From: Orobanche coerulescens
Lineage: Eukaryota; Streptophyta; Magnoliopsida; Lamiales; Orobanchaceae
Direction: 5' to 3'
DNA: 64,000 nucleotides
Assembly: GCA_033398695.1 (NCBI GenBank)
Contig: CM065806.1
Span: 43,487,001 to 43,551,000, forward strand
In this document: piece after piece, positions 23,067 through 34,139 of the stretch
Numbering within the stretch: the first letter of the stretch is position 1
Layout: every line of letters starts with the position of its first letter
Made by a program: the position numbers and the translations under genes
Notes under the pieces: model-generated
Seen by the model: only the letters and a program-made list of their open reading frames with translations
Told to the model about the DNA's origin: nothing
Database searches by the model: none

Positions 23067-24296
23067 TCATAGGCTAAGAAGAAACCTTTGCCTCGCCATA
23101 AAGTCTGCGGCCTTAGCTCGGAAGATCACGTAGGTCGAGGGTTGGTCCTTCGTAAGATGCCTGAACATAGGCGAAAGACCATGGAATCCTCCTAGGACCG
23201 TGTAGAGGGCGATCTCATCGTTTATGGGTTCGCCGTTGAGGATGATATCGTCTACCCGGTCGATGTAGTCCGAGTCGGACTCTTCTTCCCCTTGCTTGAT
23301 TCGCATCATGCGATGGGGACCTTCTGGCCGAGCGACTCTGGTGGCGAAGTACGCTGTGAAGTCGGTCGCCAGTTGGTTAAAGGAGCCGATGGACCGAGGC
23401 GGCAACGAGGTGTACCACTTGTGGGCAAGGTCGTCCAGCGTCAGAGGGAACATTCGGCACCTGGTCGCGTCTGATGCCCCACACTCGGCCATGTAGATGT
23501 TGAACTTGTTCAGGTGTGTTTCGGGGTCTGATCTCCCCTCGTACAAAGGTGTTTGCGGGGGAGCGATCTTGTGCTGCACGGGGGCGAGCTTGATGTGGAC
23601 CGCGAGCGGCTCGCTCGGCTCGGCGATCTTGTTCTTGGCGCCTGCCCCGGAATCCATGAGCGCCTTCATGTCGTCAAGCTGGCGTTGCATCGCGGCCATC
23701 GCTGTAGCATGGTCGCTCGTGGATCGGCTCTTGGAGCGGGAACCGAGGCGATCGTGTACCGATCTCCTGACTTCGCTGCTGCTGACCTCGGCTATTTGGC
23801 GAGGGGGAGCCAGACGGCTGGGCTGCCTTCTGGGAGTTGGATAGGCCGAGCTCCTGGTGACGGAGTCGAACTCCGTCGTCTCTTGGCTGGGGCCGGACTG
23901 CCCCGGTCGCTAAGATGGGTCGTTGCCGAGGCGATCGAAAATCGAGGTGCCCCGGCTAGCGAGCGCCTCTCCCTGCGAACGGGAGCCTCCTGGCGATCGC
24001 TCGGTCAGCAACGCCTTGAACTTTCGTTTGGTCATCCGTCGGATGGCCGAGGGGGTGATAGCGGGAGGCGCATCAAGAGCACTCTGTCGCTCCTGTAGGA
24101 CGGCCATGGCCTCCTCGATCTGTTCCGCGGTTCGGAACTGATTGAGTGAGAGACTTGGGCCGGACCTCAGGGGCGGGATCGAGCATCTCGGACCGCGGCG
24201 GCTACCCTCCGCCATCGGATGTAGCTCGGACTACGACGGAACGAGGCGTCTGGCGGGCTGGCCGGCGACTTTCTTCGACGCGGAGGCGGATGACAT
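23067..24296 (-). pseudogene. gag: TRG-3 gag
   Basis: 409 codons from ATG 24296-24294 to the stop at 23067, the same length as TRG-2 gag. The N-terminal region starts MSSASASKKVAGQPARR, followed by a TAG at 24231-24233 and another stop near 23910. The last 210 codons are open (MAAMQRQLDDMKALMDSG). That part carries the gypsy capsid domain with WYTSLPPRSIGSF and ends FMARQRFLLSL. No zinc knuckle, protease or polymerase follows. It would form the particle shell if repaired by recombination, but as read it yields only fragments. Confidence 0.87.
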
Positions 24297-24425
24297 GATT
24301 CTGAAAGCTTTCTCTGAAGAACAGTGAGTGTTTCTTCAGGTATATGCCTCGGAGAACAGTGAGTGTTCTTCGAGACGGTAGGAATTAAAAAATTGAGGGT
24401 TAGATGCCCTCCTTCTAGCGCCAAT

Positions 24426-25457
24426 TGTTATTGCCCGAAATATTTATCCGAAGAAGAAATACTGCTGGTATGGACGGACAACAAACAAGGTTGCGGGAGC
24501 ACTTCCGAGGGGGTGTGAATAACACAAGATTTGCCGGGTTTGTTAGGCCCGGGCTTGAATGCTCTCGCGAGATGTTATTAATACAAATATTCATGGATAC
24601 AAGTATTAATGTGAGAATCTAAGTACAATGAGTGTAAAAAGATCCTATTATCCAGCTCTTGAGCGAAGCTTCGGTGTTCTTTCTCTCGGCCGATCGTCTT
24701 CTGTGTGAGAGAGGCTGAGAGAGAAGAAGAAACCGAGAGATAGCTGTTGCCAAGAGTAGGAGAGCCAAGTTGTGTGTATTGCTTCTGTATTATGCATGAA
24801 TAGCGAGAATGCCAGAGCTATTGGACCAGAGCAGGGAGCCTTCTATTTATAGGGGCTGAGAAGCCTTGTTTCCTGGCGGGCGATCGCCTTTTGTCCAATA
24901 TAATAATGGGGCGATCGTCTTTAGGTCACATGGGCTGTCTGCCTAAAGTCCAAGGCTGCGTCTGGCAGCTAGCTTGTGCGGTCCAATCAGGAGCCAGCAC
25001 GCGTCCAGAGTTGCTGTCACAGGCGGTCCTACTTACACCTTTCGGCGGTCCTGTCGGCTGGTGGAAAGATGCTGACAGGCTGTGGTCAACGATCCGTGAA
25101 ATGCAGATCTTGTCTCGGCTCTGCACGTGGGTTGTCCTGAGCTTCGGCCTTTGCCGACTGGATGATCATCGGCTTCGATCGGCATGAGGCGATCGTCAAT
25201 GGTCGGTCACCAGAGGTCGGCATCGGTCGGTCCCCAAGGGTCGATCGGCAAGAGCTGAGAGGCGATCGTCTGCTAGTCGGCCACCAGGAGTCGATCGCCA
25301 AGTACCGAGAGACGATCGTCTTAGATGTCGATCGCTCGGCACCGGGACTTGTCCTGGGACCTTCGGTCGGTCGATATATCTCGGCTGTTCGGCTATGGCT
25401 AGGTCGCCCGATCTCTGAGGCGATCGCCGGTCGGAGAGTATAATTCTCGACACAACA
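24426..25457 (-). repeat. TRG-3 5' LTR (1032 bp), shared with tandem copy
   Basis: The plus strand runs tgttattgcccgaaa...ctcgacacaaca with the PBS complement on its left. TRG interior lies on both sides of it, so it is both the 5' LTR of TRG-3 and the 3' LTR of the partial unit 25458-26900. A TATA-like box (plus tatttata) is at 24844-24851. Confidence 0.9.
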
Positions 25458-26900
25458 ATTTCCCCACAGCTTGCTCCGATGTTGAAGACATGGGGCGAGG
25501 TGGTTCTTGCTGGCGATCGTGTAGGATGAGGACGGGCGATCCGCTGAGCTGACTCTGGATTCGGACTTGGGCAGTCCAGTCGATTGGCTAGCTATCTTTC
25601 GGTCTTGTACCTGCAAAAAACAACATTGGCCGATCCCTCGTAGAAACTTGATTGTTTCGTCGCTGAGGAACCGTGCACAGTTGCGGAGTTCGATGGACCG
25701 ACTCCATGACCGTGTCTTGTGCGCGAACGACATTGACTGTCTCATGACTCATTTTATTGTGAGGGTCCTCTGTTAGGCTGTGCCTCGCCTCGTATTTAAA
25801 CGAAGGGCGTGCGGTCTTGGTCTAGAGGAGTCCTTGCGCGGGGCGTCGTCGGATTAATCAACTCAACTTCTACGGCTTGTTAGCTCTGCTTCCACCTCGG
25901 CCCGCCATGAAGATGGCGAACCTCGACGGTGTACGTTGGGACGGGGGTAGTGACGCGTCGCATTGTCCGGGTTCACCATGTTAGATGATGAACCTGTGAG
26001 AGCGGGCGATCGTGTTCACCAATTAGTTTTGGAGGGCCCTCAGACTACGCCGACCTCGTATTTAAACGAAGGGTGGGCGATCTTGGCCCAAAGGGACCTT
26101 GCATGGCCGAAGCAGCCGGTTCCATCGACTACCAGGACCATGGCTATATGGTGATTGATAATGGCGATCGGGCTGGAAGACTGGCGATCGTCGCTAGGCT
26201 GCAGATCGCGTGATTCATAGGTTGATACCGGCGATCGGGCTGGAGATCGTCGCTTGGGCGCGCTGCTCATAGGCTAAGAAGAAACCTTTGCCTGGACAGA
26301 AAGTCTGCGGCCTTAGCTCGGAAGATCGCGTAGGTCGAGGGTTGGTCCTTTGTAAGATGCCTGAACATAGGCGAAAGACCATGGAATCCTCCTAGGACCG
26401 TGTAGAGGGCGATCTCATCGCTTATGGGTTCGCCGTTGAGGATGATCTCATCTACCCGGTCGATGTAGTCCGAGTCGTACTCTTCTTCCCCTTGCTTGAT
26501 TCGCATCATGCGATGGGGACCTTCTGGCCGAGTGACCCTGGTGGCGAAGTACGCTGTGAAGTCGGTCGCCGGTTCGTTAAAGGAGCCGATGGACCGAGGC
26601 GGCAACGAGGTGTACCACCTGTGGGCAAGGTCGTCCAGCGTCAGAGGGAACATTCGGCACCTGGTCGCATCTGATGCCCCACACTCGGCCATGTAGATGT
26701 TGAACTTGTTCAGGTGTGTTTCGGGGTCTGATCTACCCTCGTACAAAGGTGTTTGCGGGGGAGCGATCTTGTGCTGCACGGGGGCGAGCTCGATGTGGAC
26801 CGCGAGCGGCTCGCTCGGCTCGGCGATCTTGTTCTTGGCGCCTGCCCCGAACTCCATGAGCGCCTTCATGTCGTCGAGATGGCGTTGCATCGCGGCCATC
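25458..26900 (-). mobile_element. Partial tandem TRG unit (3' half)
   Basis: From the PPT side next to the shared LTR, it contains the non-coding tail (25458-26266) and the gag C-terminus (26267-26900). It stops at 26900, where Del-2 begins with TGTAATATCC. The sequence is very close to 22268-23699. Confidence 0.88.
26267..26900 (-). pseudogene. gag: Tandem TRG unit gag, C-terminal part
   Basis: About 211 open codons of the gypsy capsid domain (MAAMQRHLDDMKALMEFG ... WYTSLPPRSIGSF ... FLSRQRFLLSL), nearly identical to the TRG-3 capsid. The frame runs on upstream past 26900 into Del-2 LTR sequence, a chance fusion. The N-terminal half is displaced by the Del-2 insertion. Confidence 0.85.
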
Positions 26901-27280
26901 TGTAATATCCGGATAAATTGTTGGGTATTTTCGTCCGTATTTGAACCCTGTATTACCTGAATTGGTGTTATCAATAATCGAATTATGATCGTTTCCGTAT
27001 TCGTATCCTCCTGCATTATAATACCAACTTTTGATCATTCGCATGCAACTATGTCGTAACGCACGGTAACCGGTAAGCGTAACGTACGTTATGAACTGGA
27101 GATAGCGTACGCTATGAGCTAGACGTAGCGTACGTAAGAAGGTCAATAATTGAACAGGATGGCTAGCACATGGACGGTTGGTGGTGGGGCTCTGAAAGAT
27201 TCCCGCGGATGAACCTGGACAGTTTTGGGGTCAACGGGTGTTAATGTACGCTAAGATTTGTAACTAGCGTACGCTAATGT
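26901..27280 (+). repeat. Del-2 5' LTR, segment 1
   Basis: Starts TGTAATATCCGG, like the sense LTR start of Del-3 (TGTAATACCCGG). The LTR continues at 36388-37376 and 49694-51772 after removing two inserted elements, about 3.45 kb in all. It contains five CGTACG-type palindromes (27081-27276). The TSD aatgt of Del-3 is 27276-27280. Confidence 0.85.
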
Positions 27281-29618
27281 TGTAACACCCCAAACTACGC
27301 GGATATTACAGTGCCGTAGATCCCCAACTGGGACCCACCAGGCAAATGAAAATGAATGAATTACACAAGATAAATGTAGTACCGAACTACATTACAACCA
27401 TAATTACTCCGATGAGGAGTTTAGTTACAACACACCAGGACAATACCGAATACTAGTGTATTTTATATGAAGATAAAATACACAACACTGAATGAAACGG
27501 AGTATTCAAATGAAAGTCTGCAGCGGAAAATAAAGGACAATAACATGAATAACTGAAAGATCGGGGCCCCCTACTAGTATCACTAGGACTCCTCGACGTC
27601 AACATGCTATTCCCGTGCGTTTGCCTTGCCATGACCTGAAAAACAAAATCCCCAAACGGGGTCAGTTACAAAGAACAACAATCCTCAAGGGTTGAAAAAT
27701 ACACAATCATGATTTAACTGAAGTTATGAAATATCCTTAGTTACGAATTACGCTGAAGAGGAGTATCATAGTACGCCCGTAGTGTTCTGTGCGAGTGTAC
27801 AAGACGAATGACCGGACACACCCGTCCTTGTACCTAATTAGTCTCACGGTGTAACGCTTTCCGTGTGCAGTCCAATGTATCACTCCCTATACATGGCCAT
27901 AACGTGCCCGACTAAAAATTCCACACAGCCACACCCAGCCACGCAATATGAACCCAGAAGGTCATATGAACGAGAATGACCGTAATGAATATCAATGAAT
28001 AAATAATAATCTGACAAAGTCAAGAATGACTCACCGAGATGAGAGTAATAATGAAATGAATGATAGCTCAACGAAAAGATTGGAACCGTCGTTCCTTATG
28101 ACTGAAGTGATTAATTGACAATAACAAGTTTTAATATGATTAATACAATGATGAATGAGTTATGATTATGAATGGTCAACAACAAAAGGTATGAATATCC
28201 TGTTAACTGAGTAAGAATTAACTTACTCAATACCGGCGATAATTATCCTTCCACGAACAACGTCCTAATTGAGATACCGGTCGCTCGAACAACCTTGAAT
28301 TATACAATATCCAACAATCCGTTCAATATACGAATCAAACACGAATATAACGAACTCAAAACGTCGATACGACTAAACCAAGTCCATAGAGGCATTAAAT
28401 CAAACACGTTGTATCCAAACTCTGATTGTTTACAATCAAACCTCAATATACCAATATCAAAAACCCCAAGAAGTGTTTCAAACCAACATAACATCTCCAA
28501 TACGATCAATAATCCGTTATGAATATCCAAAAAACGTGATTATAACAACAATTAGTCGAAAATCCCCAATTCCAACTCGATTTTCAAGGTGTTCTCGAAT
28601 AATTCCTCAATAATCCAATGAATCCTTATACAAACTCATAATCATATACATATCCCTTCATATAACATGATTATAACGTCCAAAATATCATATCTCAACA
28701 CAAAATCGAAGTCCAAAGTGTTGAAGGAATTACCTCTTGAAGATCCAAGTACTTTAATCCGAAGAACACGCGTTAGATTGATTATCCGGGCTTCACGATC
28801 GAAAGGAGATGAAGAAAATCAAACACCCAAATGATTTGTGAAGGAAAAACCCTCCCTCAAGCTTACTCTCTCGGTTGAAGGTGAAGAAAAGGGGGAGAAA
28901 TGGCTGAAATGCTGAAAAAAACGAATTTAAGGGAGTTGACTGCCTGCCGGACACGGCCCATGCCGATCGGCACGGTCGTGTCGCACAGCTGGCCGACAGG
29001 GACTCGACCGTGTCCTGCTTGACACGGTCGCGGCGCGGAGGGCCTTCCGACAGTGACCCGTCCGACAGCGACTCGGCATGACTCGACCGTGTCCTGGAAC
29101 ACGGTCGGGCGTGTCGGCAGTCGATTCTGGCTTATCCGGAAGAGTTCGACTCGGCCGTGCCAAACGACACGGTCGAGTCCTGTGGGCAGGTACTTCGGCA
29201 TTTCCGGACGAGTACGGCACGGGCCGTGTCGGACGACACGGCCGAGTTCGTTTGGCAGTGATCGGCCAATAACTGAAAATGAGCGGTTGAGCTAAAACGA
29301 CCATAACTTTCTCGTCCGGACTCCGATTGACTCACCGTTTGAACCATTGGAAAGCTAACTCGATGCTCTATAATATTGCAAAGATTTAGAATTTTTTGAG
29401 TTACCTAAAATTAATGGTGATCTAACAAAGTCGAACTCATATGAGGAAAGTTGAAACAATGAACAATAACGAATCACAACTCGAAGTTTCTACAAACGGT
29501 GAACACGGGTGAATGAACATGATTGATGAATGATTATAAATGAGTGAAAATCCACTGAGTGACAATCACCGAATGAAATTACTGAATGATAATGACTGAA
29601 TTAGAACCGGGTATTACA
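27281..29618 (-). repeat. Del-3 3' LTR (2338 bp)
   Basis: The plus strand runs tgtaacacccc...gggtattaca. Positions about 28940-29265 hold a cluster of inverted repeats built from cgaccgtgtc/gacacggtcg and ggccgtgtc/gacacggcc. A block at about 27825-27910 is missing from the partner LTR. No gene; ORFs in the GC-rich cluster are artefacts. Confidence 0.92.
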
Positions 29619-29651
29619 TACACCCCCCTTAAAAGAGTTTCGTCCCCGAAA

Positions 29652-30071
29652 CTAAGGGTCAAACAACTCGGGATAACTCTCCCGCATACTATCCTCGGTT
29701 TCCCAAGTAGCCTCTTCGACTCCATGTCTGGACCACTGAATCTTGACTAAAGGAATCGACTTATTTCTCAACTGTTTGATTCGCCGCTCCAATACTCGTA
29801 CAGGACGCTCCTCGTACGAATGATCATCCGCGATCTCGATTTCGTCGAACTGAAGTATGTGACTCGGGTCGGCAACATACCTCCTCAACTGAGAGACGTG
29901 AAACACATTATGAATCCTGCTCAAAGCCGGAGGTAAAGCCAATCGATAAGCTAACTCGCCTACTCGATCCAAAATTTCAAACGGTCCAATGAATCTTGGG
30001 CTCAACTTCCCCCGTTTTCCGAAACGGAAAAATACCTCGACTCGGGGATACCTTGACCAAAACATGGTCAC
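29652..30071 (-). pseudogene. pol: Del-3 pol: integrase C-terminus with chromodomain
   Basis: 139 open codons. The first half is the gypsy integrase C-terminal domain ([42 protein letters not shown]). The end is a chromodomain ([38 protein letters not shown]), which in chromoviruses steers integration to particular chromatin. It ends 34 bp before the PPT. The frame is offset from the integrase core upstream, so it is not translated as one protein. Confidence 0.9.
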
Positions 30072-30100
30072 CCGTCTCGAACTCTAGTGGTCGACGACGA

Positions 30101-30640
30101 TTATCTGCATATGATTTCGCCGACTCGAAATGTCAACATACGACTCTTGATCAAAGCTACCTTCTCCCGGGCGGCTATAAGCATATCGGGCTCGGTGCCG
30201 ATTGATTCTGACAAGTCATCCCAACACAATGGAGATCGACAACGACGACCGTACAAGGCCTCGTAAGGTGCCATTTTAATGGAGGCATGCCAACTATTAT
30301 TATATGTGAACTCGATCAGTGGTAGTTGGGCTTCCCAATCGTCCTTCCAATCGAGGACGCATGCCCTCAACATGTCCTCTAATGTCTGAATAGTTCTCTC
30401 TGATTGTCCGTCGGACTGAGGATGAAAGGCGGTACTGAGATTGAGCTGAGTTCCCATAGCACGATGAACTGATTTCCAAAAATGAGACACAAATCGTCCG
30501 TCACGATCGAAAACGATACTCTTAGGAGTACCGTGCAGTCTTACTATCTCCTTGATGAATAACTGGGCCAGTCTCTCGGGACCCCACGTATCCTTGATCT
30601 CAAGGAAATGAGCTGATTTAGTTAAGCGGTCCACAATCAC
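30101..30640 (-). pseudogene. pol: Del-3 pol: integrase core
   Basis: 179 open codons of the retroviral integrase core (RVE type): it begins at the first catalytic Asp strand (MIVDRLTKSAHF), has VFDRDGRFVSHFWKS for the second Asp and HPQSDGQSERTIQTLEDMLR for the Glu. It then runs into YNNSWHASIKMAPYEALYGRRCRSP. A frameshift separates it from the zinc-binding part (30861-30637) and another from the chromodomain part. Confidence 0.9.
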
Positions 30641-30861
30641 CGGATCGTATTCATGCCACTACGACTCGTCGGCAAACTCGTGATGAAATCCATAGAAATG
30701 TATTCCCACTTCCACTCTGGAATAGGAAGATGTTTTAACATTACCGTCGGTCGATTATGTTCAATCTTGAATTGTTGACAGGTTAAGCATCTCGAAACAA
30801 ATTCTGCGACTTCTCGCTTTATATTACTCCACCAGTAATTTTGTTTCAAGTCCTTATACAT
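30637..30861 (-). pseudogene. pol: Del-3 pol: integrase zinc-binding region
   Basis: 74 codons containing the C-terminal half of the HHCC zinc finger (FVSRCLTCQQFKIEH) and the linker into the core (PEWKWEYISMDFITSLP). The upstream histidines lie in decayed sequence around 30870-30900. It overlaps the core frame by a few bases, reflecting a frameshift. Confidence 0.85.
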
Positions 30862-31156
30862 CTTGCTAGACCCCGGATGAACAGAATAAGGGTAGCATGA
30901 GCTTCTCTCAAAATCGAGTTTTTCAACTCGTCATTCGCCGGTATGCACAACCAGTTCTTAAACCTCAAAAGTCCATCCTTGTGGACCACGAATCCAGGGC
31001 TTTCCCCTGAGCCACATCTTCACGGATGCGCAACAATGAAGGGTCTGAACTCTGATTCTCCCTGATTGCATCCTCAAGAGATGATGAAATCTCTAACATA
31101 CAAAGCTGTCCCTGAACTCGCTGAAGCCAGACCTCGATCTCGGGTCTAAGGAATTC
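30862..31156 (-). other. Decayed Del-3 pol between RNase H and integrase
   Basis: No open frame of note. Position and spacing match the linker between RNase H and integrase in a gypsy pol gene. Fragments such as the start of the zinc finger can be sensed but not read through. Confidence 0.55.
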
Positions 31157-31540
31157 CTATTGGAGCTCCTTCTGAACTGATAAACGAGCAAGCATCTGCT
31201 CCTCAACGGACTTACGACTCAAGGCGTCGGCGACAACGTTCGCCTTCCCCGGGTGGTAAAGGATCTCGATATCATAATCTTTGATTAGTTCCAACCACCG
31301 CCTCTGTCGCATATTTAACTCCTTGTGAGTAAATATATACTTCAACTCTTGTGATTGGTGAAGATTTGACAGGTGATGCCATAAAAGTAACGACGCCAAA
31401 TTTCCAACACGAAAACCACGGTTGCTAGCTCCGGCCGTGGGTTGGATAATTAACCAGCTAATCCGAGAAACATCGGATTTACTTAATATCTCTCGGAGGT
31501 TGCCAATCTCGGATAGTCTCCGACTTCTGAGGGTCGACAC
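31157..31540 (-). pseudogene. pol: Del-3 pol: RNase H
   Basis: Only the second half reads well: [49 protein letters not shown] sequence ends the RNase H domain, including the conserved ADALSR close. The first half is frameshifted; a separate insertion or duplication around 31380-31440 may have displaced it. It is followed by the peptide linking to integrase. Confidence 0.82.
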
Positions 31541-32170
31541 GAACTCTGTCGGATGAAATCACATGCCCGAGAAAGTCACTTCGGACCTCCAGAACTCACA
31601 TTTGGAAAACTTTCCATAAAGTTGCTCTCGTCTCAACACGTCGAGAACCTGAAGAAAATGAACCTCGTGTTCCTCTCGGCTAAGAGAATAAATCAAAATG
31701 TCTTCGATGAAGACAACAACAAATTGATCCAAAAAGTCGATGAAAACCCGATTCATTAACTCCCTGAATACCGCAGGTGCAATAGTTAGCCCGAACGGCA
31801 TAACTACGAACTCATAATGACCATAGCGTGTACGAAACGCTGTCCTCGCGATATCCGACCTTCGAATCCGCAACTGGTGATATCCAGATCTTAAGTCAAT
31901 CCTGGAAAATACTGAGGCTCCCTGAAGTTGATCTAAAAGATCATCAATACGGGGTAAAGGATACTACTCTTGATCATCACCCTGTTCAACTCCTGGTAAT
32001 TTATACACACACGAGACGAGCCATCCTTCTCCTTGACAGATCACACTGGTGCTCCTCTCGGGGACGCAATCGGTCGGAGATAACCTTTCTCGAACTATTC
32101 CTCAAGTTGAATCTTCAACTCCTGCATTCTGGTCGGGGCCATCCGATACGGTGCCTTCGATAAAGGGGAC
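31541..32170 (-). pseudogene. pol: Del-3 pol: reverse transcriptase
   Basis: 31873-31559 is open and holds the palm region ([24 protein letters not shown]). The catalytic box reads FIEDIL at 31700-31711 instead of the usual F-I-D-D, so the first catalytic Asp is now Glu. Upstream (31880-32170) the N-terminal RT is recognisable (APYRMAPTRMQELKIQLEE, KGYLRPIASPRGAPV) but has several stops. The enzyme is dead. Confidence 0.85.
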
Positions 32171-32242
32171 GTACCGGCTCCAACTCACTCCTGAATTCCC
32201 CTACTCTATGTGAAGGCAACCAGATAACTCGTCTGGGAATAC

Positions 32243-32515
32243 ATCATCAATCGATGACAATGATACCACGAATGATTGAACATTTCGATTGCCCTAGAAT
32301 GGTCAGTCGATAAAAAGAGATACCAATAATGATTGAACAACTCGATTGCCTTTGAAAGGCCAATCGATGAAAATGATACAAAGAATGATTGAATAACTCG
32401 ATTGCCTTAGAAAGGTCAATCGATGAAAATGATATAATGAATGATTGAATAACTCGATTGCCTTAGAAAGGCCAATCGATGAAAATGATATAATGAATGA
32501 TTGAATAGTTTGATT
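32243..32515 (-). repeat. 56-bp tandem repeat in Del-3
   Basis: About four full units plus edges with starts (gattgaa) at 32274, 32331, 32387, 32443 and 32499. The period is 56 bp, once 57. Units share ctcgattgcc and caatcgatgaaaatgata. Copies 3-5 are almost identical and the first is diverged. The array sits where protease would be expected. Confidence 0.9.
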
Positions 32516-32871
32516 GCGGAATTTCTCTGCTTCCGCCAATATAGAAATTCTACTGGAACAACGGGGATTACTTCCCTGAAGCACACATTCGACAACCAAC
32601 GACGGAAAGATAGCGACCAAACGCTAACAAATACTGAGGATAGTATCAAGACGGTTAAACCAACTAATACCGAAATTACATCGTCCTAAGATAAATTCAC
32701 CACGATTAGGTCCACCAACCAATCGCGGTTACTAAGCTTACTTAGGTATGATTCCGAAAATTCTTCCATCGTCAGGTAGACCGATGGTATGAGGTCCACA
32801 AGCAATAGGACTATCCCGAAATAAGTCTATTCAAGCATGATTCGAAAATGAATGAATGCGGTGTACCAGCA
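32516..32871 (-). other. Del-3 interval between gag and the tandem repeat
   Basis: About 350 bp where a protease domain is expected. I could not find the Asp-Ser/Thr-Gly motif in any frame and list no gene. The sequence is AT-rich with no clear repeats. Confidence 0.5.
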
Positions 32872-33642
32872 TCAAAAGGTACACACAAGTTGAAATAAAA
32901 TTACGAGTATACCTGAAATCATTCGGGCCACCGGATCGTCGATCCTCCTCATCATATGAATCTGGGACTTGCCGGCCCCCGAACCGGACGCTCCCGTCTG
33001 ATAAATACGAGCTCCAACTCTATTTGCTTCCATTGACTTAAACGACGATGACAAAGCAGTCTGATTCTGAAACGCTGGTTGCTTCGGGGCCTGAGATGAC
33101 GCCGGAGCCGACTTGGAGTCCTTTCGGCAAAAACGGGCCCTATGCCCCGCAATTCCACAGTTATGGCATATGACAGTCTGCCTCGGACATTTAGCACTGA
33201 CATGACCCTGTTCTCCACAGTTGAAACAGGTGATGGCCGAACTGGCCGCTCGGGATTGAGGTCCCGCACGATTATGCGCCGTAGGAGGTCGCTCAGAAAC
33301 GATAGGACCCACACGAGGCTTCTTAAAGGTTGACTGACCGCCTTCGGGTTGATTACGCTTTGTTGATTTCTTGCTGACAAATGAAGATTGTTGTTCAGCA
33401 CTTTCCTTAGCAGCTGGCTCATACGGGAGAGTTCTCTCGATTAATCCGGTCAGAGTGGCGCAATGATGATTGAGCAACTGCACATGGGTCATCATGGCCT
33501 GCATAAAAGTGAGTGGATCAACCCGAACATCTTCTGATCGAGTCGAGTCACAGGCACGATTTCCCGGCAGCGAGTGATTATTTCTCGGGTTTCGGTCCGC
33601 ACCGCGGCCTCTCCCCGTGCATCCCCTGACAGCTCTCTCCAT
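32872..33642 (-). pseudogene. gag: Del-3 gag, capsid-deleted
   Basis: 256 open codons from ATG 33642. The first about 60 residues are an N-terminal leader (MERAVRGCTGRGRGADRN). The expected gypsy capsid domain of about 150 residues is absent, and the frame jumps to the linker before the nucleocapsid. Two CCHC zinc knuckles follow, CFNCGEQGHVSAKC and CHNCGIAGHRARFC (about residues 140-175, near 33120-33225), and bind RNA in intact elements. The C-terminal end after IHMMRR is probably out of frame. Either this is an internal deletion derivative or the capsid was lost by recombination. Confidence 0.82.
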
Positions 33643-34123
33643 ACTGAAGTAGGAAGGTCGTATAATGATTATATTTCCCGCATGATTAGCACGTTATGAT
33701 TATGTCATGAGATGATGAAAATGAGTATACATGCTCTAACTGAGTGATTATATGAATGATTTACTGAAGTTACATGATTATCTGATGAAATTCTTGAAAT
33801 GATTATCTTGAATAACTTAACAAGATTGATAATATGATCATCCAGATTGACAACTGAGTAATGAAATGAATTGAGTAATTAATGAGTTAACATGATTGTC
33901 CTAATCACAATGAATGATGATGTTTGAGGATTGTTAATTGATGAATGATGAATGAATGACTATTGCCAGAAATTATACCATGGCGTTAGAAGTCTTACAG
34001 TTCTTTCGGTCTGATTGGCTCGGCATCTGCACAGGTCACACGTGACGCGAAAGTCCAATGATACTAGTCCGATGACGATGATTTCAAATGAGACATGACT
34101 CGGAAGGTAGTATTCAAAACCAC
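33643..34123 (-). other. Del-3 untranslated leader
   Basis: 480 bp between the PBS and gag, rich in tgatgaatga-type simple sequence. No ORF. Confidence 0.7.
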
Positions 34124-34135
34124 GCTCTGATACCA
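34124..34135 (-). other. Del-3 primer-binding site
   Basis: The minus strand reads TGGTATCAGAGC, an exact match to the plant initiator-Met tRNA PBS, four bases from the 5' LTR. Confidence 0.9.
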
Positions 34136-34139
34136 ACTC

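Larger units (their letters stand above)
21238..25457 (-). mobile_element. TRG-3, complete gag-only LTR retrotransposon
   Basis: Minus-strand element: 5' LTR 24426-25457, internal 22268-24425 (about 2.16 kb), 3' LTR 21238-22267. It sits in the Del-1 LTR. Beyond the 5' LTR another stretch of TRG interior follows (25458-26900), so a simple right-hand TSD cannot be read. Only gag is encoded. Confidence 0.9.

Noticed and set aside
25086..25745. 219-codon minus-strand ORF across a TRG LTR end and tail
   Set aside because: It lies over an LTR border and non-coding tail; similar ORFs appear in each GC-rich TRG LTR in different frames with no family resemblance.
26267..27016. 249-codon gag ORF starting at 27016
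   Set aside because: The part above 26900 is Del-2 LTR sequence; only 26267-26900 is gag.
28863..29347. Several overlapping ORFs in the Del-3 LTR (also at 35587-36110)
   Set aside because: Open frames in a GC-rich hairpin cluster on both strands; no domain and inside an LTR.
32243..32515. Regular repeats resembling a CRISPR array
   Set aside because: Units are contiguous with no unique spacers, inside a retrotransposon of a plant genome.
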